A stretch of DNA of 60,790 bases from RGDT01 sp964630925 (GTDB taxonomy: Bacteria; Planctomycetota; Planctomycetia; Gemmatales; Gemmataceae): assembly GCA_964630925.1 (NCBI GenBank), contig CAZVZK010000057.1, positions 1 through 60,790 of the forward strand, read 5' to 3'. The translations under genes were made by a program, and so were the position numbers. Each line of letters starts with the position of its first letter. Within the stretch, counting starts at the first letter, position 1. This document shows positions 33,405 through 40,077 of this stretch, piece by piece. A model generated the notes under the pieces. The model saw only the letters and a program-made list of their open reading frames with translations, was not told the DNA's origin and did no database searches.

Positions 33405-34607
33405 TCACCCCCACCGCTTCAGCTCCGCGCGCATCTCGGCCACCCCCGGCCAGCGCTCGCCCGGCTCGCGCCGCAACGCGCGATGTACCACGGCGGCCAG
33501 ACCGTCGGGCACGTCGGCCCGTCGCGACCGCAGCGGCACCGGATCCGCCGTCGTGAGATGGACCAGTTGCTTCGCGATCCCCGCCGGCATGTCGTGGACG
33601 TGCCCCCCCGTGAGGAGCGTGTACAGCGTCGCGGCCGCGGAATACTGATCGGCGGACGGCTTCACCTCCCGGTAGTGCGTGACCTGCTCCGGGGCCATGA
33701 AATACGGCGTCCCGCCGACCTCGCCCTGCATCGTCAGGCCGCTGAGCCCCGACGCCTCGAAGGCCCGCGCCAGCCCGAAGTCCGCCAGCTTGGCCGACTT
33801 CTTGCCGCCCTCCTCGTGGATCAGGATGTTGGCGGGCTTGATGTCACGGTGTACGAACCCGTTCTCGTGTGCGTGCCCCAGGCCCGACAGCACCTGGCAC
33901 ATGATGCGCGCCGCCGTCCGCACGTCCAGCGGGCCTTGCTCGGTCAGCACCCGATCCAGATCCGGCCCATTCATCAGCTCCATCGACAGGAAGATCACGT
34001 CCCCGAACAGGCGGACCTCGTGGAGCCCCACGATGTTCGGGTGTTGGACCTTCCCGAGGATCTCCGCCTCGCGCAGGAACCGTTCGACGGCCCGGTTGGA
34101 CGTGTCGGGCGCGGTGGTGAACGTCTTCACCGCCGCCAACAACCCGTCGCTCTGCCGCCGCGCCAGGTACACCACCCCCATGCCGCCACGGCCCAGCTAC
34201 TTGACGATCTCGTATCCGGGGATCTCCGGGTCCGTCGCCAAGGCCGGCTGGACGTCCGACGGCGCCACGGTCATCTGCGGATCGGGGGTCGCCCGCCGCA
34301 CGGTGTCGCCCGGCACCGTCACCTTGAAGACCGTGTGCCCCGCTTTGATCTCGTCGCCGTCCTTGAGGTCCGCCACCTCAACGCGCTGCCCGTTCACTTG
34401 CACGCCGTTGCGGCTCTTGAGGTCCATGAGCCGGCAGCGGGGCGGGTTCACCTCCAGGACGAAGTGGCGGCGTGAGAAGTACGGGTCGTCGAACGACAAC
34501 TGGAGGTGCGCGTCGTTGACGCGCCCGACGAGGAAGGTGTCGTGCCCCTCGAACGTGAACTCCTTGCCGCGGTGCGGCCCGTCCGTCACGCGCAGGATCA
34601 GCTTCAT
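33405..34607 (-). pseudogene. FHA domain Ser/Thr kinase interrupted by a nonsense codon (module B2)
   Basis: Paralogue of 28630-29838. In one frame it encodes an FHA domain (MKLILRVTDG..., 34607 to about 34280) and a kinase (GGMGVVY, AAVKTF, HRDIKPANIL, DFGLA, MAPEQ). The stop TAG at 34197-34199 lies where the paralogue has GAG, in EIVK*LGRGGMGVVY versus EIIKELGRGALGVVY. A single base change therefore parts the FHA domain from the kinase just before its glycine loop. The ATG at 34181 cannot make a normal kinase because the loop would be lost. The FHA half (136 residues) could still be made. Full length would be 400 residues. A sequencing error is the simple alternative. Confidence 0.85.
34402..34601. 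repeat. 200-bp identical tract between FHA kinases, copy 2
   Basis: Partner of 29633-29832; covers the FHA domain of the interrupted gene. Confidence 0.85.
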
Positions 34608-34645
34608 GTCACACCGCGCAGCGTCGCAGCCCGGCCGAAGGAGGA

Positions 34646-34665
34646 GGGCATGTCGGGGAGGCTAT
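34646..34665 (-). promoter_or_regulatory. Shared upstream motif, copy 3
   Basis: Reverse strand reads ATAGCCTCCCCGACATGCCC, 39 bases before the FHA kinase B2 start; 19 of 20 bases equal copy 1. Confidence 0.4.
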
Positions 34666-34805
34666 CCCGCAGGGGGCTGGGCGTCAACTCTGTGATGTTG
34701 CCGTGGAGAACGAGGAGGGCCCAAACGGTAGGCAGGGGATGACATTGGGGTGGGGTGACACCGCCCTCTCCGGCCTCCCGCCGGGGTGCGTGAAAAGTGG
34801 GCAAG

Positions 34806-34908
34806 TGGCCATGTGACACGCGCACTCGGCGCCGGCCAGTGACTCACTGCGTCAGTTGATGCCGAGTCACATGGCCAAACGGCGAGGAAGAGGGCAGGTG
34901 ACTCGGCG
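34806..34908. repeat. Nested inverted repeats in intergenic DNA
   Basis: TGGCCATGTGAC (34806-34817) pairs with GTCACATGGCCA (34866-34877), and GCCGAGTCAC (34861-34870) with GTGACTCGGC (34899-34908). GGGCAGGTGACTC occurs twice nearby. No gene is seen in 34666-34957; this could be regulatory or a decayed element. Confidence 0.55.
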
Positions 34909-34957
34909 AAGTGGGCAGGTGACTCCGGGGCGGGATTTGCGTTGCAGGGGGGTGTGT

Positions 34958-35066
34958 GAGACTGCTGAAAAACTCGGTTTCGTCGACGTAAGTCCGTAAA
35001 AGTCGTCCTCGCGGGACACGAACTTTACGGACTTACGTCGAGTCGAGGGGGTTTTTCAGCAGTCTC
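34958..35066. mobile_element. MITE-like palindromic element
   Basis: The ends GAGACTGCTGAAAAAC and GTTTTTCAGCAGTCTC are inverted, and a second inner inverted repeat of 17 bases (34984-35000 with 35024-35040) leaves a short centre, so nearly the whole 109 bases can fold. No open frame fits inside. TGTGAG occurs at 34955-34960 and 35067-35072 and may be a target duplication. Ends of the type ACTGCTGAAAAA are known from transposase-coding insertion sequences, so a full-length relative may exist elsewhere in the genome. Confidence 0.75.
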
Positions 35067-35183
35067 TGTGAGGGGGGTGCAATGCAATGCAATGGTCCGA
35101 CCACCGTCCAGCCCACTTGCACACGCCCACGGCGGTGCGGGCGACCTGTCACGCCCCATCGACACAGCCTGGGCCTTCGGGCT

Positions 35184-35474
35184 TCACCGCCGCAGGGCGG
35201 TCATGTTGAGGTGGGTCTGGAGGGCCTTGCGGGTCGCGTCGGCGGCGATCTGGGCGGCGAGGAGGGCCTTGGAGCGCTGGACGGGGGTGCGGGCCAACTG
35301 GACCTGGCGGAGGGCGGCCTGCTCCCGCGCCTGGCAGGCGTTGAGGCGGGCGAGGGACTCCTGGATGCGCTTGACCTGGGCGGGCGTCAGCGGCTTCGCC
35401 GTGGCGGCGGCGAAGGCCGGGCCGGCGGCCAGCAGGGCGAGGGCGATCAGGGCGGCGCGGAGGGTGTTCTGCAT
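35184..35474 (-). CDS. Small exported helical protein
   Basis: A protein of 96 residues with a clear signal peptide (LRAALIALALLAAGPAFA) and a mature part rich in Ala, Gln and Arg that should be all helix (PAQVKRIQESLARLNACQ). No family is recognised. The general pattern resembles the small exported protein at 60361-60645. The ATG at 35474 has a purine-rich ribosome site (AGAAGGAGAGAGCC). It probably lies in the periplasm; function unknown. Confidence 0.75.
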   Translation of the reverse strand: MQNTLRAALIALALLAAGPAFAAATAKPLTPAQVKRIQESLARLNACQAREQAALRQVQLARTPVQRSKALLAAQIAADATRKALQTHLNMTALRR

Positions 35475-35577
35475 GGCTCTCTCCTTCTGGCGTTGGCACT
35501 TCTGCCATCCATCACGGAGGAGGCGGCTTTCCCTGCGCCGGCATTCGAGAAAAAGCTCTGACCGCGATCGGGGGCTT

Positions 35578-35672
35578 GTCGTAGAGCACGCATCCTGCGT
35601 GCTCCCGGCCCCTCGTGACCCGTGACGTCCAGCCAAGGGCCTGCGGAGCACGCAGGATGCGTGCTCTACGAC
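35578..35672. repeat. Inverted pair of GAGCACGCATCCTGCGTGCTC repeats
   Basis: The palindromic unit GAGCACGCA-TCC-TGCGTGCTC with flank GTCGTA (35578-35605) returns in inverse orientation at 35645-35672, with 39 bases between. It can form either two small hairpins or one long one. It fills the gap between two same-strand genes. Confidence 0.85.
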
Positions 35673-35702
35673 GGCCCACTGGCCGGGCTTTCGGCGGATC
35701 CC

Positions 35703-36980
35703 TCACGTCTCCAGGTTCGGGTCGTCCCACGCGGTGGGCAGGCGTAACTTCTCGCGGCCCCGCGTGTCGCCCAGCCACCACAGGTCCTCCAGGTCGGTCT
35801 CGACGAGCAGCGACGGGATCAGGTGCCGTGACCGCCGCAACAGTGTCGCCGTCCAGCCGTCCTTCGACCGCGGCTGCTCGCGTGCCGGGCGGGCCGGGGC
35901 CAGCACGTCGGCGGCCCAGCCGTTCGGCCAGCCGCCCCACGCGATCAGCAGCCGGCGGAGCTGGCCGAGGAGGGGCGAACGCGACAGCTCGCCGATGCCG
36001 CCACGGTCCTCGCCGCGCTCGTCGAGCTGGGTCGTGCAGCCGTGGCAACGCAGGTCGAGGCTCCGGAGGCGGCCGAGGTGGGGGGACGCCGCCAGCGCGG
36101 CCACGGCGTCGTCGCCGGTCCGCGTGTCGCACAGCCCGAGGTGGACGAGGTTGCCCGTGTCGGGCGATGTGGCGAGGATGGCGGCGTTGTTCTCGCCGAT
36201 GGGGTTCGTGGAGAGGTCGAGGGCCGTCAGGTTCGGCATCACGGGCGAGCGGACGAGCTTCTCCAGGTCGGTTCGGTAGATCCAGTTGCGTGACAGGTCG
36301 AGCCGGCGCCACTGGGGGGAACGCCTGCCGAGCAGCGCCGCCAGCCCGCCCCTGCCCAGGCTGCACCCCGACAGGTGCAGCTCGCACAGGTCGTCGGCGT
36401 GGGCCGCCGAGCAGAGCAGGTCGGCCCCCGCGTCGCCGATCAGGTTGCCGCTCAGGTCGAGCGCCTGGAGGAGACAGATGAACGGCGAGGCGGTCAGATG
36501 GTAAAGGGCGTCTGCGTTGATGCCGTTGTCGCTGAGATCCAGGCCGCGCAGGTGGGCCAGCCACGGCGACGCGGCCAGCTCGCCGAGGCGCTCGCCGACG
36601 CCCGTGAGTTTCGCGGCCGACAACGTCGGCCAGCGGGTGAACCAGCTCCCGGCATGATCGAGGAAGGATGCGGCGTCCGTCTCGACGGCTTCGAGGAAGC
36701 CCCGGCGGAACCGCCAACGGCGCAGCGTGCCGGCCGCGTCGCCGAGCCAGACGCGCTCCCAGCGGGCGAGCAGCTCGTCCTGCCGGGCCGTCAGATCGGG
36801 GATGCGGCGGTCCAGGGGCGGGAGGGCGGCCAGCTCGACCTGCACGCGGATGAGCTGGGCGCGGGCGAGGTCCGGCTCACCGCCGTACTCCTCAAGGAAG
36901 TCGGAGTAGACCAGCCGCAGGGCGTCGTCTTCGGGGTGTTCCTGGAGGGCGTGGAAGAAGTCTTCGTGGCGTGTCGCCAT
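35703..36980 (-). CDS. TIGR02996 domain protein with leucine-rich repeats
   Basis: A protein of 425 residues. The start (FFHALQEHPEDDALRLVYSD) and ARAQLIRVQVELA form the TIGR02996 'repeat-companion' domain, common in Gemmata-type genomes. After about 125 come leucine-rich units (LRGLDLSDNGINADAL, LQALDLSGNLIGDAGA, WRRLDLSRNWI, LTALDLSTNPIGENNA). No signal peptide is seen, so it is likely cytoplasmic. A protein-binding role is inferred. A second member lies at 52903-54264. Confidence 0.92.
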   Translation of the reverse strand: MATRHEDFFHALQEHPEDDALRLVYSDFLEEYGGEPDLARAQLIRVQVELAALPPLDRRIPDLTARQDELLARWERVWLGDAAGTLRRWRFRRGFLEAVETDAASFLDHAGSWFTRWPTLSAAKLTGVGERLGELAASPWLAHLRGLDLSDNGINADALYHLTASPFICLLQALDLSGNLIGDAGADLLCSAAHADDLCELHLSGCSLGRGGLAALLGRRSPQWRRLDLSRNWIYRTDLEKLVRSPVMPNLTALDLSTNPIGENNAAILATSPDTGNLVHLGLCDTRTGDDAVAALAASPHLGRLRSLDLRCHGCTTQLDERGEDRGGIGELSRSPLLGQLRRLLIAWGGWPNGWAADVLAPARPAREQPRSKDGWTATLLRRSRHLIPSLLVETDLEDLWWLGDTRGREKLRLPTAWDDPNLET

Positions 36981-37110
36981 TCGGAGGAAGTGAGGCCCAT
37001 CGGGCCGGTGTGGCCGGCGTCCCCGTCGTGCCTCGGAAGGCGAGGGTCGGACGGATCGGCCGGTTGATCAGAGGGTATCACCCGCGGGCACTTCGGGCAA
37101 GGCGAAGCGT

Positions 37111-37527
37111 TCATCCGCCGCCGATCTCCGCCGCCACGACCCGCCCGTCCGCGCCGATGTGCACCCAGAGGAACGTGCTGTCGTGGGCGTCGCGGTGGAA
37201 GTGGCCACTCCAGCAGCCCACATGGTACGAGTGCCCCTTCACGGCCCCATACTTTCCATACGCGGAGGGCCAGGCCTCCTCGATGGGGATGCCCGCGCCC
37301 AGGAGCGCCACCACCTCGGCCTCAAACACTCCTGGAGGGAGACGGCGGATCGCCCCGCGTGCCATCGCGCCGCGGTCATGGTTATCCCCCGCGGCCCACA
37401 CCGCCGGGTCGAATGGCCTCGTGTCGAAGGGGTCCGGCCAGCAGGCGGTGGCGAACGCGACGAGGCCGCAGACAGCGCCGAGAACGAGCGACAAGCCCAG
37501 CAACGTCCGGAGGTAGCGCAACTCCAT
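37111..37527 (-). CDS. Hypothetical membrane-anchored protein, 138 residues
   Basis: Not recognised. A hydrophobic helix at about 8-28 (LLGLSLVLGAVCGLVAFAT) should anchor it, with the rest outside. The mature part has several His, Cys and Trp (YHVGCWSGHFHRDAHD), then FLWVHIGADGRVVAAEIG. The ATG at 37527 is preceded by GAGGAGGG at a good distance, which decides the start. It lies 56 bases after the SDR gene on the same strand. Confidence 0.65.
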   Translation of the reverse strand: MELRYLRTLLGLSLVLGAVCGLVAFATACWPDPFDTRPFDPAVWAAGDNHDRGAMARGAIRRLPPGVFEAEVVALLGAGIPIEEAWPSAYGKYGAVKGHSYHVGCWSGHFHRDAHDSTFLWVHIGADGRVVAAEIGGG

Positions 37528-37583
37528 CGGCAGGCCCTCCTCGGCCGCCGGCATCGTATCCACGCATCCCGGGCCTCGCAACG

Positions 37584-38327
37584 TCAACCACGGCCGACGA
37601 ACGGCATCGCCGTCGCCATCACCGTCATCGACAGGACGTTGGCGTCCAGCGGCAGCCCCGCCATGTACACTACCGCCCGCGCCACGTTCTCCACGCCCAT
37701 CGTCGGCTCCGGGGCCAGCCTGCCGTCGGCCTGCGGCACGCCGTCCTTCATCCGGGCCGTCATGTCCGTGGCGGCGTTGCCGATGTCGATCTGGCCGACG
37801 GCGATGTCGTGCGCCCGCCCGTCGAGGGCCGCCGACTTCGTCAGCCCGGAGACGGCGTGCTTGCTCGCGGTGTACGGCGCCGAGCCGGGCCGAGGCGTGT
37901 ACGCCGAGATCGAGCCGTTGTTGATGATCCGCCCGCCCTTCGGGGACTGCGACTTCATCACGCGGAATGCCTCGCGCAGGCACAGGAACGCGCCCGTCAG
38001 GTTGACATCGATCACGCGCCGCCAGGCGTCGAGCGACAGCTCATCCACGGGGGTGGAGGGGTTGCCGGCGCCGGCGTTGTTGAACAGCAGGTCGAGCCGG
38101 CCGAACGCCTCGACGGCGCGGGCGAACAGGGCGCGCACCGACGCCTCGTCCGCCACGTCCGCCGGGACGGCCAGGGCGTTGGGGTGCCCCCCCGCCGCCT
38201 GCTCCAGTAGCTCGCGGCGTCGTCCGGCGAACACGACGCGCCAGCCGTCGGCGAGGAGTGCCTGGGCACACGCCTTGCCGATGCCCGTGCCCGCCCCCGT
38301 GACGATGGCTGTCCGCGATGCGCTCAT
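37584..38327 (-). CDS. SDR family oxidoreductase
   Basis: A protein of 247 residues, the classic short-chain dehydrogenase length. The cofactor motif TGAGTGIG is near the start, NNAG follows at about 83, and the catalytic Ser and YTASK lie in NGSISAYTPRPGSAPYTASK. The R-R pair after the second strand (FAGRRREL) suggests NADPH preference. The substrate is unknown. Upstream, a palindromic repeat and a kinase fragment separate it from the divergent methyltransferase. Confidence 0.95.
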   Translation of the reverse strand: MSASRTAIVTGAGTGIGKACAQALLADGWRVVFAGRRRELLEQAAGGHPNALAVPADVADEASVRALFARAVEAFGRLDLLFNNAGAGNPSTPVDELSLDAWRRVIDVNLTGAFLCLREAFRVMKSQSPKGGRIINNGSISAYTPRPGSAPYTASKHAVSGLTKSAALDGRAHDIAVGQIDIGNAATDMTARMKDGVPQADGRLAPEPTMGVENVARAVVYMAGLPLDANVLSMTVMATAMPFVGRG

Positions 38328-38373
38328 GTCTCGCCCTCCCCCTCGGCCTCAGCCCTCTTCCTATCAAGAACGC

Positions 38374-38395
38374 GAGCAGGCGAGGACGCCTGCTC
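38374..38395. repeat. GAGCAGGCGAGGACGCCTGCTC-type palindrome
   Basis: A 9-base stem GAGCAGGCG / CGCCTGCTC with a 4-base loop. It has the same layout as the repeats at 35578-35672 (GAGCA.GC.....GC.TGCTC), so it is likely a sequence variant of one REP-like family. Confidence 0.75.
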
Positions 38396-38429
38396 CCAAG
38401 GAGAGATTGAGGTGGCCCGCGCTGGCCCA

Positions 38430-38716
38430 ATAGGGGTCCGGGCGTCGTGACACGATGGGTCGAAGACGGCGACGCGGCCGCCGTCCGCCAGGCCGCCGTA
38501 TCCTGGCTGCACAGGGTAGGACCGCAGGCGCTTGTCCGTCCGGCCATCCCGCGCCGCGTCGGAGGTGCGGTGCGGGCGTCGTGGACCGGCGGCGCCATTG
38601 CCGGCCTGGCCGGCGTCAGGCCCGATGGCGGCCAGCAGGCGCCGCCCGTCGGGTCTGAAGGGGGGACAGGCCGTGGCGCTCCGACGGGATGTCCGCCCCC
38701 GGCAGGGTGAACAGCT
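38430..38716 (-). pseudogene. Decayed fragment of a WD40-type kinase gene
   Basis: The reverse strand can be aligned to the outer part of kinase 40078-43911 (about 41970-42390). Shared pieces include LFTLPG, PDGRRLLAAIGP (kinase: PDGRRLMAGIGP), KRLRSYPVQPGYGGL (kinase: KRLRAYPVRAGYGGL) and ADGGRVAVFD. An inner part is deleted and the frame is broken. It is a relic of a third, inverted copy of this kinase type, about 1.4 kb upstream of the tandem pair. Confidence 0.85.
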
Positions 38717-38798
38717 CAAGAATCGCGGCCGCGGGACCGATACGAGGCGATGTGGGGCATTGTCGAAAGCCACCCGTGACGGACACCGGAGACGATCA

Positions 38799-39929
38799 AT
38801 GGCCCGGCGGAAGCCGACGGTGGTGTCGCTCTTCGCCGGCGCGGGCGGCATGGACCTCGGCTTCCTCCGGGCCGGCTTCGACATCATCTGGGCCAACGAG
38901 ATCGCGGCGGACGCCTGCGCCACCTACCGCGCCAACATCGGCGATCACCTCGCTGAAGGCAGCATCCTCGACACCCCCGGCCGGGCCATCCCCGACTGCG
39001 ACGTGGTGATCGGCGGGCCGCCGTGCCAGGGCTTCAGCGTGGCCGGCAAGATGGACCCCCACGACCCGCGCAGCCGCCTCGTGTGGGAGTTCGTCCGCGT
39101 CGTCCGCGACAAGCGCCCCCGCGCCTTCGTCATGGAGAACGTCAAGGCCCTCGGCCTGCTGACGCGCTGGCGGGAGATCCGCGAGGCCCTCCTCGCCGCG
39201 TTCCGAGATCTGGGCTACACCGTCTCCTTCCGGATCCTCGACGCCAGTGGTTATGGCGTGCCCCAGCAGCGCGAGCGTGTCTTCTTCGTCGGCCTGCTCG
39301 GCGGCACCCCTTACACCTTCCCCGCCCCCTCCGTCCACCGCCCCAGCGTCCGCGAGGCCCTCGCCGCCCTGCCGGCCCTCGGCCTCCCGGGGAACGACGG
39401 CCTCTGCCGGGCGAAGATCACCCCCGCGCTCAGGCCCGTCATGCGCCGCTCGCCGTTCGCCGGGATGCTCTTCAACGGGCTGGGCCGGCCGATGGACCTC
39501 GACCGGCCCGCGCCGACGCTCCCCGCCAGCATGGGGGGGAACAAGACGCCCATCATCGACCAGCTCTCCCTCGCCGAGGGCGCCGAGCAGTGGGTCATCG
39601 CCTACCACGCCCACCTCATGAAGGGCGGCAAGCCGTACGAGTCGGCCCCGCCCAGGCTCCGCCGCCTCACCGTCGAGGAGTGCGCCGCCATACAGACCTT
39701 CCCGCCCTCACACCGCTTCGCCGGCGGCCAGTCGTCCCGCTTCTGCCAGATCGGCAACGCCGTCCCCCCGCTCCTCGCCTATGCCGTGGGAAGGCGGCTC
39801 CTCCTCCAGCTCCAGAAGATCCCGCGGCCGGCCAGGAAGGCCAGGCCCGAGAGGCCCGCCGACGGGCCGCGCCAGCTCTCTTTGTTCGGGGAGGACGCCC
39901 AGGAAATGTCCCACCCCGCAGCCATCTGA
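38799..39929 (+). CDS. DNA (cytosine-5-)-methyltransferase
   Basis: A protein of 376 residues. Motif I (SLFAGAGGMDLGF), motif IV with the catalytic C76 (GGPPCQGFS), motif VI (MENV, E113), motif VIII (QQRERVFFVG) and motif X (IGNAVPP) are all present and in order. The target-recognition part lies between VIII and X, roughly 170-280, so the site cannot be read. It should transfer a methyl group from AdoMet to cytosine C5. No restriction endonuclease gene is beside it, so it may be a solitary methyltransferase. A GGAG site lies 8 bases before the ATG. Confidence 0.95.
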   Translation: MARRKPTVVSLFAGAGGMDLGFLRAGFDIIWANEIAADACATYRANIGDHLAEGSILDTPGRAIPDCDVVIGGPPCQGFSVAGKMDPHDPRSRLVWEFVRVVRDKRPRAFVMENVKALGLLTRWREIREALLAAFRDLGYTVSFRILDASGYGVPQQRERVFFVGLLGGTPYTFPAPSVHRPSVREALAALPALGLPGNDGLCRAKITPALRPVMRRSPFAGMLFNGLGRPMDLDRPAPTLPASMGGNKTPIIDQLSLAEGAEQWVIAYHAHLMKGGKPYESAPPRLRRLTVEECAAIQTFPPSHRFAGGQSSRFCQIGNAVPPLLAYAVGRRLLLQLQKIPRPARKARPERPADGPRQLSLFGEDAQEMSHPAAI

Positions 39930-40077
39930 CCCTGACATCGGCCTCATCGGCCCCACCCGCCCGGCGCCCCCCGTCCGGTGGACGGGGGTGGCCCTTCCGC
40001 CGAGACTGGATAGGACACCCCACGAATGATTGGCCCCTCGGGGACGCCGACGGGCATTCCCTGTCAGGAGTGCCAAC

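Noticed and set aside
34181..34607. Two separate real genes (FHA protein and kinase)
   Set aside because: Both parts are in one frame and the second would start inside the glycine loop; the paralogue is a single protein.
37159..38433. Forward open frame of 424 residues
   Set aside because: It lies opposite the SDR and hypothetical genes, whose motifs are clear; no family-like motif is seen.
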